Positions 27,408 to 36,387 are shown, counted from the stretch's first letter. The stretch is DNA of 64,000 nucleotides from Pontibacter sp. G13 (GCF_031851795.1 NZ_CP134696.1:1545576-1609575), one strand, 5' to 3'. The notes: generated from the letters alone by a model not told the origin. Translations and numbers: made by a program.

Positions 27408-28208
27408 ATGTTCAGGATCGAATCTCTCGTTTGTATTTCCTTGCTCATGACCTTCGTCTGGCACCCATTTTTGGCCCAGCAACCTCATACGATCTCGACC
27501 CAAGAATTGGCCTATCAGCATCCCAACCAATCAGAGATAGGGTTTATCGCCAATCCCAACCTTCTGAATGACCCTAAACGAAATTCCAAAAGCGAGTCAA
27601 ACACCGCTAATCTGCCAGCAGGCTATTCCTTGCCACTGCCAACTGACGGATTCTGGAATAAATCCCCTGCGAGTCGTCCGCATTCATTCATGGCCATGAC
27701 CACCCCAGAAGGGTTTGTCAAACTCAAATGGAGTTCAGACGATGTGGCAGCCAATCAATCCATGCTCATCGAAAGATCCCAAGATGGTGTGCATTTCCAT
27801 GAGCTATTTAGATTCGAAACGGCAAACAACCCTGATGGTGCATCCTATTCTGTCATGGACTACACCCCCAGATCTGGCCAAAATTTCTATCGGATGAACG
27901 AGGTTACCACCGAAGGCCAATCGGTATCTAGCGCGGTGGTCATGATCAAATGTCAGCTCGTCAAAGTGACCAAGCTCCAGGTATACACAAGTCCAAACGC
28001 CCAGCAAGTCATTGTCCATAGCCCCAAGCGGATCGAGCAAATCAAGGTTATGGATGACCAATGGCGGACTTTGGATCAGGCTACCACCACCCAATCTGAC
28101 GGGTTTCGGACCGTGGTGGACCTGAGCATGCTTCCATCAGGACCATATTTGATCGGCGTAAAAGCCCAAGGGCAGAAATTGTCGACCCACATGGTCATCA
28201 AGCAATAG
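27408..28208 (+). CDS. secreted protein with degenerate T9SS-type C-terminal domain
   Basis: 266 residues from MFRIESLVCISLL. The frame is open to 27270, but only this Met gives a signal peptide (cleavage near FLAQQ). A central beta-sandwich-like region (VKLKWSSDDVAANQSMLIERSQDGVHF) has the fibronectin-like pattern common before type IX sorting domains. The last about 80 residues (LQVYTSPNAQQVIV ... LPSGPYLIGVKAQGQKLSTHMVIK) follow the T9SS type A layout, with the usual YPNP replaced by YTSP. It is probably exported through the type IX system or retained at the surface. Confidence 0.75.
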   Translation: MFRIESLVCISLLMTFVWHPFLAQQPHTISTQELAYQHPNQSEIGFIANPNLLNDPKRNSKSESNTANLPAGYSLPLPTDGFWNKSPASRPHSFMAMTTPEGFVKLKWSSDDVAANQSMLIERSQDGVHFHELFRFETANNPDGASYSVMDYTPRSGQNFYRMNEVTTEGQSVSSAVVMIKCQLVKVTKLQVYTSPNAQQVIVHSPKRIEQIKVMDDQWRTLDQATTTQSDGFRTVVDLSMLPSGPYLIGVKAQGQKLSTHMVIKQ

Positions 28209-28280
28209 GCTAGCATACCGGTTTGCCTATTCGGCAGGCTCTCTACATTTCCTATCCTTGAAATTCTATACCTTGGAGGT

Positions 28281-29333
28281 ATGTTGAGAGCCTACTCTTA
28301 CCCTGTTCAACAGCGAATTCAGGAAAGTCCTGATACGGTTTCCCTGATTTTATCGCAACCGTTGGTCGACCGGATCACCTATACTCCGGGTCAATACATC
28401 ACCCTTCAAGTGGAATTAGAGGGCGTTTTGTATTACCGAAACTACTCGCTGTCCAGTGCACCGCAGATTGATCGACATTTGAGGATTACGGTCAAGCGGA
28501 AATCAGGGGGGAAAGTTTCGCCTTACTTGGTGGATGAAGTACAGGTTGGAGATGAGCTGACCTTTTTGGCACCGACGGGAGACTTCCGATTGGAAACTGC
28601 CACCAAGAACAATCGCCACGTGGCGTTTTTCGGTGGGGGTTCAGGGATGGCTCCGCTCATGTCCATGATCAGATGCCTACTGTACGATGAGCCAGCCAGC
28701 CGGGCCAGTTTGATAGATGTTCACCGAACTCAGCAAGATCTATTATTTCACACGACCCTATCGGAATTGCTTCAGGCGTTTCCCGATAGGTTTTTTGTAC
28801 ATCACTTCATCACCCAGCCACGGGACTCCATAGAATTCCCTCACCAAGTAGGCCGTCCGAAAGATCCGTGGCTTGAGAGTTGGTGGCACGCGCAGGCGGC
28901 TGATAGGCCGGAGACGGTGTATTTGTGTGGTCCAACCCCTTTCATGGATCAAGTCGAACGCGTACTTACGCAGGTAGGAGCTTCCCCCTCCTTGTTCACC
29001 AGAGAAAGCTACGAAGCCGATATCGAGCTCGAAACCCAACGGATTCCCGGAGGAAAGTCCCATGCAGTCACTATTCACGTAGGCGATCATACCCATCATA
29101 TTCAGGTCCCAGCCGGGGCCACCATCCTCGATGCCGCACTGAGCAAGGGAATTTCCCTGCCATATTCCTGTAAGCGAGGCACCTGTTCAACTTGCATGTC
29201 CAAGATTGTCAAAGGTCATTTGATCATGGAAGAACCTTCAGCACTTTTGCCGTTCGAAGTCGAGCGGGGGAAGGTGTTGATTTGTCAAGCACGACCAACG
29301 GATGATGAGGTAGAGATCCGGGTAGGCTGGTGA
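28281..29333 (+). CDS. flavodoxin/ferredoxin reductase with C-terminal [2Fe-2S] domain (PaaE/HmpA-like)
   Basis: 350 residues in three modules. The FAD domain (about 1-100) has YRNYSLSSAP, and the NAD(P)H domain (about 105-235) has GGGSGMAPLMSMIR and YLCGPTPFMDQV. The plant-type ferredoxin domain (about 260-350) has cysteines in SCKRGTCSTCMSKIVKG and a fourth Cys near VLICQA. It passes electrons from NAD(P)H through FAD to an iron-sulfur cluster and on to an oxygenase or other acceptor. No oxygenase subunits are nearby, so the partner is open. It is first in a run of three redox genes. Confidence 0.88.
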   Translation: MLRAYSYPVQQRIQESPDTVSLILSQPLVDRITYTPGQYITLQVELEGVLYYRNYSLSSAPQIDRHLRITVKRKSGGKVSPYLVDEVQVGDELTFLAPTGDFRLETATKNNRHVAFFGGGSGMAPLMSMIRCLLYDEPASRASLIDVHRTQQDLLFHTTLSELLQAFPDRFFVHHFITQPRDSIEFPHQVGRPKDPWLESWWHAQAADRPETVYLCGPTPFMDQVERVLTQVGASPSLFTRESYEADIELETQRIPGGKSHAVTIHVGDHTHHIQVPAGATILDAALSKGISLPYSCKRGTCSTCMSKIVKGHLIMEEPSALLPFEVERGKVLICQARPTDDEVEIRVGW

Positions 29334-29367
29334 ATCAAGAAACCTGCAACATTCTCGACAAAAGCCG

Positions 29368-29375
29368 TACATTTG
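29368..29375 (+). promoter_or_regulatory. Bacteroidota -7 box (TACATTTG)
   Basis: A perfect TAnnTTTG match 17 bp before the reductase gene at 29392, implying a leader of about 10 nt and transcription independent of the upstream reductase. Confidence 0.55.
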
Positions 29376-29391
29376 CAAAAATCGCTGAAAC

Positions 29392-30396
29392 ATGATCCAA
29401 ACGGATATTTGCATTGTGGGAGCGGGTCCTGTCGGCCTGTTCGCTGTGTTTGAAGCTGGTCTATTGAAGATGAAGTGCCACTTGGTGGACTACCTACCCC
29501 AGACGGGCGGCCAGCTGACGGAGATTTACCCAAAGAAACCGATTTATGATATCCCCGGATATCCATCGGTATTGGCTGGAGATCTGATCACCAATCTCGA
29601 AGAGCAAATCGCACCATTCGAACCGACCTATACCTTGGGCGAACGAATGGAAAAGCTGGAAAAGCAAGCTGACGGCTCCTTTATCCTGACTACTTCCGAG
29701 GGGACAGAAATCCACTCTAAGGTCGTCGTGATTGCCGGAGGGTTGGGGTGCTTCGAGCCACGCAAGCCCGTCTTGGATCGACTCGATGAATTTGAGCGTA
29801 AAGGGGTCGATTACATTGTCAAAGACCCTGAGAAATATCGCGACAAGAAGGTCATCATCGCAGGTGGTGGAGACTCTGCACTTGACTGGACGGTATTTCT
29901 GGCAGATGTGGCTTCTGAAGTTTCACTGATTCACCGACGCGAGGAATTCCGCGGTGCTCCAGACACTGCCCAGAAAGTCATGCAATTGGCAGAGGAAGGC
30001 AAGGTCAAGATCTATCTGAATTCTCAAGTATCTGAGCTCTCAGGAGACGAACACCTTTCTGGCCTTGAGATCAAGCAGAAAGACGGAACCATCCACCAAG
30101 TTGATGTAGACTATTTTATCCCATTGTTTGGCCTGAGTCCCAAATTGGGACCGATCGCTGAATGGGGGCTGAATATCTCCAAGCGCGCCGTGGAAGTAGA
30201 TACCAGAGACTATTCCACCAATGTACCGGGTGTATATGCAATCGGTGATATCAACACCTACCCCGGAAAATTGAAGCTTATTCTGTGTGGTTTCCACGAA
30301 GCTGCCCTGATGGCTCATAGCGCATTTTCGTATATTTATCCCGACAAGAAATCCACGTTGAAGTACACAACGGTTACTGGAATTTCTGGCATGTAG
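29392..30396 (+). CDS. ferredoxin-NADP reductase, thioredoxin-reductase-like type (YumC/YcgT)
   Basis: A 334-residue flavoprotein with two Rossmann motifs: CIVGAGPVGLFAVFEAG near the N-terminus (FAD) and VIIAGGGDSALDWTVFLAD at about 155-172 (NADPH). DYLPQTGGQLTEIYPKKPIYDIPGYP and VYAIGDINTYPGKLKLILCGFHEAALMAH are family signatures. The CxxC of thioredoxin reductases is absent, as expected for this FNR type. It would reduce the ferredoxin encoded next, using NADPH. It lies 142 bp upstream of the ferredoxin gene. Confidence 0.9.
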   Translation: MIQTDICIVGAGPVGLFAVFEAGLLKMKCHLVDYLPQTGGQLTEIYPKKPIYDIPGYPSVLAGDLITNLEEQIAPFEPTYTLGERMEKLEKQADGSFILTTSEGTEIHSKVVVIAGGLGCFEPRKPVLDRLDEFERKGVDYIVKDPEKYRDKKVIIAGGGDSALDWTVFLADVASEVSLIHRREEFRGAPDTAQKVMQLAEEGKVKIYLNSQVSELSGDEHLSGLEIKQKDGTIHQVDVDYFIPLFGLSPKLGPIAEWGLNISKRAVEVDTRDYSTNVPGVYAIGDINTYPGKLKLILCGFHEAALMAHSAFSYIYPDKKSTLKYTTVTGISGM

Positions 30397-30538
30397 ACTG
30401 CGGCATCGCGGGGTATATGTCCAAGATTCAAGGGCTACGCTCGTTACTGACCATTTACCAAAACATACTGAGGGAGCCCCTTGTGGGATATTCCAAATGT
30501 TTCCAACTGTACCCCTCAGGCAAAATCACCCAATTATC

Positions 30539-30859
30539 ATGATCAAGATCCACGTAGTAGATACCGACGGCTCCGCTCGTACGCTAGAAATGGAAGCCAA
30601 TCCATCTAGCAACTTGATGGAGATTCTGACTGAGGAAAACTTCGATGTGCCTGCCATCTGCGGCGGAGTTGCCAGCTGCGGTACTTGCCACATCACGGTA
30701 AAGGAAGGGATCGAAAAGCTTTCCAAGCCGGAGGATGACGAGGAGTTCATGCTCGACAGCCTTCCAAACTTGACTGACAATAGCCGATTGGCTTGTCAGG
30801 TTCCCTTGACGGAAGATGTGGATGGGTTGTCTATCGTCGTGTTGGGCGACAACGCGTAA
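30539..30859 (+). CDS. [2Fe-2S] ferredoxin (adrenodoxin type)
   Basis: 106 residues from MIKIHVVDTDG; the frame opens at 30497 but the upstream part is not conserved-looking. Cluster ligands are in CGGVASCGTC with a later Cys in RLACQVPL, the C-x5-C-x2-C...C pattern of vertebrate-type/Fdx ferredoxins, with an acidic LSKPEDDEEFML surface loop. Partner reductases lie immediately upstream, so the three genes probably form an electron-transfer module. A strong terminator follows. Confidence 0.9.
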   Translation: MIKIHVVDTDGSARTLEMEANPSSNLMEILTEENFDVPAICGGVASCGTCHITVKEGIEKLSKPEDDEEFMLDSLPNLTDNSRLACQVPLTEDVDGLSIVVLGDNA

Positions 30860-30883
30860 AGCATACCCGATCTATCAAAAGCA

Positions 30884-30923
30884 TAGGGGCGGCACTCGAT
30901 TGAGGCCGCCCCTACCATTTTTT
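30884..30923 (+). terminator. rho-independent terminator after the ferredoxin gene
   Basis: TAGGGGCGGC pairs with GCCGCCCCTA, followed by CCATTTTTTG. It may be shared with the convergent TetR gene. Confidence 0.85.
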
Positions 30924-30957
30924 GTGGGTCATGCTGCTTTCCCAAAGAGAGAAACCG

Positions 30958-31608
30958 TTATGGATTGGGATTGGGTGCCCGCAACCATTCGGGATTGTTG
31001 TAGACCTCCATAAATGCCTCGGAACCTTGAATGGTCATCGAGGCGCTGATCTGGCGATAAATCAATTCCAGATAGTGGTCAATCTTGTCTTCTTCCTTCC
31101 CCTCATAGTATATCTCAGCATCCATCAACCAAAAGTTGAGCATCAACAGGACACTCTCCACCAATCGGTCGTAATGATTTTCTGCTCGTTCCGCCTTGAG
31201 GTAGCCTTCCTTTGATAGGAACGCATAAATTCCGCGGCAAATCATCATTCGGTTCTTGTTCTGGGCACGGGCCGATTTGGCGATATCCGGAAACTTACGG
31301 CAGATATTGGTCAGGTCGAGGTAGATAAATTTGTATTGATAAACCACCACCATCATTCTGCGTAGGCTTCGCACCATAAAATCGAATCGAAAGATCTCCG
31401 CCTGGAGATTGGATACCTCCCGGTTGAGTTCTTCTTGCATTTGCTGGAAAAGGGCGAGGATGATATCGTCCTTTTTGGGAAAATGATAGCACAGGTTGCC
31501 GTAGCTGATTCCCAGCTGATCACTGATGTTCCGACTAGATACTGTGGCAATCCCTTGTTTGTTGAACAATTCCAGCGCACATGCCAATATTTTGTCTCGG
31601 GTCTTCAT
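30958..31608 (-). CDS. TetR/AcrR family transcriptional regulator
   Basis: 216 residues. The N-terminal helix-turn-helix domain (about 1-55: TRDKILACALELFNKQGIATVSSRNISDQLGISYGNLCYHF) is clear TetR. The C-terminal ligand domain has no signature I can name. It converges on the ferredoxin gene; whether it controls the redox cluster is not shown. Its operator is not obvious in the 150 bp upstream. Confidence 0.88.
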   Translation of the reverse strand: MKTRDKILACALELFNKQGIATVSSRNISDQLGISYGNLCYHFPKKDDIILALFQQMQEELNREVSNLQAEIFRFDFMVRSLRRMMVVVYQYKFIYLDLTNICRKFPDIAKSARAQNKNRMMICRGIYAFLSKEGYLKAERAENHYDRLVESVLLMLNFWLMDAEIYYEGKEEDKIDHYLELIYRQISASMTIQGSEAFMEVYNNPEWLRAPNPNP

Positions 31609-31641
31609 AGGCCTTCACTACATCCTACAAAGATATAAAAG

Positions 31642-31668
31642 AAAAAAACCTCCCCCAATGGGGAAGGT
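31642..31668 (-). terminator. rho-independent terminator after the second coiled-coil lipoprotein gene
   Basis: On the minus strand ACCTTCCCC pairs with GGGGGAGGT around ATT, followed by TTTTTTTC. It lies about 90 bp past the stop at 31756. Confidence 0.8.
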
Positions 31669-31755
31669 CCCTACCTAACGAAGGAATGTACTTACACGTT
31701 GAAAGCTCGGCACAAAAAGCACTGAAAATCAGCACATGCGCCATTTTTTAATCGC

Positions 31756-32655
31756 CTATCGGGTAGATACGACGAGGTATTTTGTTGATCTCCAGAACTT
31801 GGCAGGATCCAAGATCTCGAGCTTTGCGATCTGATTGTCTTCTTCCACCCACTGATAGGAGGAAGATGGGTGAGGAGTCATGAGTTGAGCCTTTTTGCTG
31901 TTGATAGGCAAAGCGCTCAATTCTTCGATGTTCACGGAGGTGAAGACCCCTTTGTCAAATCCGTCTTCCAAGGTTCCAGAGGTTTTGGAGGCGATGACGT
32001 TGGCACTTTTCAGAGATTTGGCATCCCCCACCACATAATAGCCTTCAGTGATTTTGGCTCTTTGTTGAGCGATCACTTCAGTCTGGGATTCAATTTGAGC
32101 GTCCTGCTCTATGATCATCTCGGCTTGGGTTTCGGTGGAAGTGGTCAATTCAGTGTTCAGGACAAACAATGAATCGATATCTGCATTGAGGCTTTCCTCT
32201 TCAAAGTTCAGGGTCAGGAGATTTTCCTTGAGAGATGCAATTTCGTTTCCGCGATCCGCCAGTTGCTTTTTCAAGCGATTGAGCAGACGCTGGTAATCGT
32301 TTACTTTGCCTTGATTGGCTTCCGACTGTGCGGTGAGTTCTTCGATCAATTGCTGGTTTTCGGCAAGCAAGGAATTCACCATCTGGATGTCCTCCACTAC
32401 ACGCTCTCTGACCGACTGATCCATATTTCCGTCTTCAGTAGCGAAGGCGATCATGTTCTCTTTGTCCTTGATCTGCTCGAGGTTGTCCTCGAAAGCATTG
32501 AAGGAACCTACAAAATCATTGATCAGAGAATCGGTTTCCTGATTGTGAGCGGACAACTCCTTGTATTTGCCTTCAAGCTGATCGAGCTTGTCTTGGTTGC
32601 AGCTCGTAAGGGTGGCAGCTGCCAGAAGGAAAAACGCGGCGATTTTGGTATTCAT
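31756..32655 (-). CDS. coiled-coil lipoprotein (paralogue of the gene at 20087)
   Basis: 299 residues with lipobox LTSC (Cys19, then NQ, the same as its paralogue) and a long acidic coiled coil (about 22-205). The C-terminal domain contains VVGDAKSLKSANVI, LPINSKKAQLMTPHPSSSY and the ending EILDPAKFWRSTKYLVV, aligning with EIQDPEAFWKASKYLVV of the other copy. It is probably an outer-membrane-anchored periplasmic rod. Function unknown. Both copies have strong terminators and stand alone. Confidence 0.85.
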   Translation of the reverse strand: MNTKIAAFFLLAAATLTSCNQDKLDQLEGKYKELSAHNQETDSLINDFVGSFNAFEDNLEQIKDKENMIAFATEDGNMDQSVRERVVEDIQMVNSLLAENQQLIEELTAQSEANQGKVNDYQRLLNRLKKQLADRGNEIASLKENLLTLNFEEESLNADIDSLFVLNTELTTSTETQAEMIIEQDAQIESQTEVIAQQRAKITEGYYVVGDAKSLKSANVIASKTSGTLEDGFDKGVFTSVNIEELSALPINSKKAQLMTPHPSSSYQWVEEDNQIAKLEILDPAKFWRSTKYLVVSTR

Positions 32656-32845
32656 GTTCCGAAAGTTGGTGACCGTTAGTTACGTCTGACACAAGTCATA
32701 CAAGCTGCATTCCATTTTGGCACGTTTCGATAAGTGCCTCAATTTCAACCATAAGTGTACTGGCATCCTGCATATCTGTTTCTCCATATTGGAATAGCGG
32801 TCCCAATTCGAGAACTCCTTGCGCCATCTATCAAATTTTTCCCAA

Positions 32846-32880
32846 CAAAAAACCCTCCAATCGTCTCGATGATTGGAGGG
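32846..32880 (-). terminator. rho-independent terminator of the sigma-factor operon
   Basis: On the minus strand CCCTCCAATC pairs with GATTGGAGGG around ATCGAGAC, followed by TTTTTT. It lies 44 bp past the PKD lipoprotein stop. Confidence 0.88.
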
Positions 32881-32923
32881 GTGAAGTATTGGAGCACCTG
32901 TGCATTCCAAGCCAAACCAAGGA

Positions 32924-34063
32924 TCAATCGCCCGGCCAGCCTACAGCAAAAGTGGCTGTACCTTCGAATGGACGGGTCTCCTGTTCGTTGGTAAGCATGG
33001 CCTTAAATCGGGCAGAGACCTGATAGGTCGGCAGTCCGTCTAAATTGGGTTGGTAGGGGGAAACAGACAGAATTTTGAAATAAGCATCCGTGCTCTGGTC
33101 GACGGCCGCGGAAGTCCACCATTCTCCCGAATCATCCATGTGTCTAAGGATGATCGTTTGAAACTGCGAATCTACCGGAGTGGGAAGAGATTCGACCTTG
33201 TAGGTGAAGTTCTGGGAGCAAATGGCCGGATCTGTGGAAATATTCTGACAAATGCGACTCTCACATCCAGCGCCATCGGTGATGCTCAAACAAACCGTGT
33301 GAATGCCATTCTGCGCAAATGTGTACCCCGGATTGCCCAAGGTCGCCCCGAAACCATCGCCGAATTCCCATCGGTATTGAATCGGCCAGGTCCCCTTGCT
33401 CAGAGACTGAAAAGCTACATAGGAACTATTGTCTGACAAGAGGTGTACAAAGTCAGCCTTACAAGGCTTCTTGGCGAGATCAACCTCGTTACAAATGGAA
33501 CTGACACACCCATCCTGCCCCGAGACTTCCATGCACACCAATGCTTTCAGCAGGGAGGAATCCGTATAATCATGGACTGGGTTGGCTTCAGTGGAAATGG
33601 CCCCATCTCCAAAATCCCAATCATAATCCAGCGTATCGAGGGTGCCTGTAGTATCCCCAAAAAAGGAAACCCTGAAAAAGTTGCCAAGGGTTTGAGATCG
33701 ATAATATCTACGTGTGCCTGTTTCCAAAGACGCCTGTACCTCCCAGTCATCTCCGGGGTCAAAGCGTTGGAAATCGCGGATAGTAAATTCCCACTGATCA
33801 TTGCACGAACCACAATCATTGGGGCGGAACTTACCGCCAAACTCCCAGATACCCATATCGTCCTGAGTTGCCCACGTATCCATGTATTGGCGATTTTCAC
33901 CAGCGATCACCAATACCTCCTCAGTCCCGAATGTTCCTTGCATCCTGAACACGGGCAAGCCCGGTTCCGGCTCTGGAAATTCCAATTCGCCACATCCCAG
34001 CAGACTCATCGCTAGAGCGGCCAAGATTCCTATCAAACACGATCTATTGTCGGCTAAAGTCAT
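32924..34063 (-). CDS. PKD-domain lipoprotein, third gene of the ECF sigma operon
   Basis: 379 residues from MTLADNRSC, whose start overlaps the preceding gene's end by 20 bp. A further Met lies nine codons upstream. The lipobox is SLLGC. Two PKD domains follow: one around YDWDFGDGAISTEANPVHDY and one around YRWEFGDGFGATLGNPGYTF. Each closes with a Cys pair (GCVSSICN, GCESRICQ), the same Cys-bearing subtype seen in the two giant PKD proteins upstream. Probably surface or periplasmic; it may cap or anchor those proteins. Confidence 0.8.
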   Translation of the reverse strand: MTLADNRSCLIGILAALAMSLLGCGELEFPEPEPGLPVFRMQGTFGTEEVLVIAGENRQYMDTWATQDDMGIWEFGGKFRPNDCGSCNDQWEFTIRDFQRFDPGDDWEVQASLETGTRRYYRSQTLGNFFRVSFFGDTTGTLDTLDYDWDFGDGAISTEANPVHDYTDSSLLKALVCMEVSGQDGCVSSICNEVDLAKKPCKADFVHLLSDNSSYVAFQSLSKGTWPIQYRWEFGDGFGATLGNPGYTFAQNGIHTVCLSITDGAGCESRICQNISTDPAICSQNFTYKVESLPTPVDSQFQTIILRHMDDSGEWWTSAAVDQSTDAYFKILSVSPYQPNLDGLPTYQVSARFKAMLTNEQETRPFEGTATFAVGWPGD

Positions 34064-35288
34064 AAGAAAGTCCAATTCGGAGTTGAACATTGCGACCTGC
34101 GGGCAGGCCGGTTCCCTGATCCCCTATTCGGGTGAGCGACTGGATGCTTCCGATCGCCGAAGTCGAGAGGTGGATGCCACGGCCTGCGTACCACACATAC
34201 CCAATCGTACCTCCCAGATCCCATGCACGGAACGTCTCACGTCCTCCCCATCCTGTCTGGCTGGAAGTTGCTCCGCTGCCAAAATCATCCCGCTGAATCT
34301 GCGAAACAGAAGTTTTGACATTGAGCAGGTAGGCGGGATTCACGCCGAGTTGGATACTGTGGTGCCCCTTGATTCTATACTGGGCCCAAATCGGGATTTC
34401 CAGATAATGAAGTGCCTCGGGAGAAATGGTGATTTCTTCCTCTCTAAAGCCAAAGTCATACTGGCGGACCGTGTAGGTGGAATCGTGGTTGAGTCCTTGG
34501 CGATGGACATATCTAGCCCCTGTGCCGAATTTCCAGCTGCGGGCTGGCGACATACTCACTCGCAAGCCCACCCAAGGGGTCTGGCTCGACTCGGCTCGCT
34601 GATTGTCTCGTTGGATACCGTGAGCCAAATTCCACCCAGCCTCCACGCCCAAGATGATTCGGCGTTTGGAGGAAAGGTTATTCATCTCCAGATTCGTTTC
34701 GGGCAATCGATGCCCCAATCCCAATTGTTGGGAGGGTACTCGGTAGATATCGCCCAATTCGATGCCTGCTGATTCCTCCGAACCGGGGCCTTCGTCTCGT
34801 GCAGTCCGACTAGTCCTAGGGGGTTCATCCCCTCTGGAAGAACCGAGCTCCGTTTTCATCGCCAAGCTGACTGGGGCTTCCGTCAACGTTTTTGCCCCAG
34901 ATCGAGCGTCTTGGGCTGAAGCAGTTCTCTGCCGACGATGGAACATTGCGGGCGCTTTTTCAAGAGAAATATCTGCCGGATCAGTGCTAGCCAGCGGCAT
35001 CACACTGGATGATAAAGTCATAACGGAATCGCAGTCAACTCCCATCCATTCCTCCATCGCTACCACAGGTTCCACAGGGGTAAAACCCAAGGACCAAATG
35101 GCTGCGCTGACGATGCTACAGCCCACGAGAAACATGGACATCAGCATCCACCAGAAGCGGCGCTTCCGGTTGGGCCCTTGCTCTTGGATGAGTTGTTGGG
35201 CGGCAGCCCAGTACGAGGGATCGTATGGGTATTGGCGGTCTGCGTATGTCTGTTTGACGAGTTCGTCAATGGGATGCTTGCCCTTCAT
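34044..35288 (-). CDS. membrane-anchored beta-barrel-like protein, candidate anti-sigma partner
   Basis: 414 residues. A short cytosolic N-terminus (about 1-43, basic near the membrane: GPNRKRRFWW), one membrane helix (about 45-66, MLMSMFLVGCSIVSAAIWSL) and a disordered linker lead into a C-terminal about 200-residue region with alternating beta-strand pattern. That region ends in LRIGLSYDFSRQ, like outer-membrane barrels. The gene starts within the last 23 bp of the sigma factor gene. Anti-sigma action is inferred from topology and coupling; no known anti-sigma motif is seen. Confidence 0.75.
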   Translation of the reverse strand: MKGKHPIDELVKQTYADRQYPYDPSYWAAAQQLIQEQGPNRKRRFWWMLMSMFLVGCSIVSAAIWSLGFTPVEPVVAMEEWMGVDCDSVMTLSSSVMPLASTDPADISLEKAPAMFHRRQRTASAQDARSGAKTLTEAPVSLAMKTELGSSRGDEPPRTSRTARDEGPGSEESAGIELGDIYRVPSQQLGLGHRLPETNLEMNNLSSKRRIILGVEAGWNLAHGIQRDNQRAESSQTPWVGLRVSMSPARSWKFGTGARYVHRQGLNHDSTYTVRQYDFGFREEEITISPEALHYLEIPIWAQYRIKGHHSIQLGVNPAYLLNVKTSVSQIQRDDFGSGATSSQTGWGGRETFRAWDLGGTIGYVWYAGRGIHLSTSAIGSIQSLTRIGDQGTGLPAGRNVQLRIGLSYDFSRQ

Positions 35289-35856
35289 AGCTATCGCTTG
35301 TGGTTCTGGTTCTATGAGCCAAAATCTGTTCCTTCATTCGTTTTCTGGCGGTTGATACATGCCATTTAGAAGTACCAATCGAAATATCCATCATGGTTGC
35401 GATCTCTTCGTGTGAATATCCATCCACTGCGAAAAGCAGAAATACCTGCCTACTCATCTGGGGAAGTTGCTGCAACATCCATTCGATATCGCCAGCATCT
35501 GATTGGAGTTCAGCCTCATTCAACGTGTGCTGACTGGAACTTCCCTGCAATTCCACCGGGTCCTCGATCTGCACGGTGTCTCGATAAGTTCGATTCTTGC
35601 GATACTCATCGATGACCGTATTGATCGTGATTCGCCTGATCCATGCTTCGAATGGTACGGGATCCTTCCACTGATCCAACTTGGTGAGAATCTTCAGGAA
35701 GGCCTGATTGAGGACCGCGACTGCATCATCGTGATTGTTCAGGTACCGCATGCAGATCGGCATCAGTACTGGAAAGCACTGACGGTAGAGGGTTTCTTGC
35801 CCTCGCTGCTTGCCTTTGAGGCAAAGCCGGATCGTCTTTGGCGAAACTTGAAGCAT
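35266..35856 (-). CDS. ECF-type RNA polymerase sigma factor
   Basis: 196 residues. Region 2 is seen in YLNNHDDAVAVLNQAFLKILTK and FEAWIRRITINTVIDEYRK. Region 4 is the helix-turn-helix MSRQVFLLFAVDGYSHEEIATMMDIS followed by TSKWHVSTARKRMKEQI. The ATG at 35856 is preferred over an in-frame TTG at 35877. It heads a three-gene operon with overlapping reading frames. A promoter-like motif 135 bp upstream recurs before the two giant PKD genes, so autoregulation and a small regulon are likely. Confidence 0.9.
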   Translation of the reverse strand: MLQVSPKTIRLCLKGKQRGQETLYRQCFPVLMPICMRYLNNHDDAVAVLNQAFLKILTKLDQWKDPVPFEAWIRRITINTVIDEYRKNRTYRDTVQIEDPVELQGSSSQHTLNEAELQSDAGDIEWMLQQLPQMSRQVFLLFAVDGYSHEEIATMMDISIGTSKWHVSTARKRMKEQILAHRTRTTSDSYEGQASH

Positions 35857-35991
35857 ACGCGGCACCCAAATTCCCAATGCATAGCAAATTGGGAATCAGG
35901 CTAAAAATACGATGTGACCCTATATTTCCCTTAGGCAGGATGGTGAAATACCGGAATAATCTCGGTATTCACTTATTCCTTCACTGACCCT

Positions 35992-36020
35992 CACGAATGT
36001 CGGATAGGCAAAGGTTGGGT
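35992..36020 (-). promoter_or_regulatory. putative ECF sigma promoter, site 1
   Basis: On the minus strand ACCCAACCTTTG (36009-36020), a 13-base spacer, then CGTG (35992-35995). The AAC/CGT pair and spacing resemble ECF -35 and -10 elements. The identical motif and spacing occur upstream of both giant PKD genes. Confidence 0.7.
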
Positions 36021-36069
36021 ACTGCTGAAAAAAAATCGTTAAAAAGTAATTCAGTAGATTTTCACTCAG

Positions 36070-36256
36070 GGTGCGGATGGCTTGCGGCGGCGTGATGGGC
36101 CTGAAGTGGACTCCGCAGGAGGAGTCTCGGATCTGGGGGCGGCGATCTCTCGCCTCCAGATCCGAGACCGAGCGGTAGCGAGCACGTAAGGGCCAGACCC
36201 CGCGACCATCTTGCCAAGCGCTGCCAAATCCCCAAGTCCGCGGGGGCACGCCCAAA
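36070..36256 (-). repeat. dispersed palindromic element, copy B
   Basis: Read on the minus strand it starts TTTGGGCGTGCCCCCGCG and ends AAGCCATCCGCACC. Stem 1: CGCGGGG (36239-36245) with CCCCGCG (36198-36204). Stem 2 is 13 bp and perfect: GTCTCGGATCTGG (36124-36136) with CCAGATCCGAGAC (36156-36168), capped by a GCGA/TCGC tip. It starts 132 bp past the stop of the giant PKD gene and in its orientation. The rest of the 531-bp gap holds only the ECF promoter and a terminator. Confidence 0.82.
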
Positions 36257-36315
36257 TGGTCCTCAAACCGCTCCATTGCGCATGCTTCTCCCATACAAAC
36301 CCTCCCAACAAGGCA

Positions 36316-36349
36316 CCAAAAATCCCCAGCCAAATACTTGACTGGGGAT
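36316..36349 (-). terminator. rho-independent terminator after the first giant PKD gene
   Basis: On the minus strand ATCCCCAG pairs with CTGGGGAT, followed by TTTTGG. A nearly identical terminator follows the tandem paralogue at 39738. Confidence 0.78.
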
Positions 36350-36387
36350 CAGCTAAATTGAGGTTGATAGATAGAAGATATACGGAA

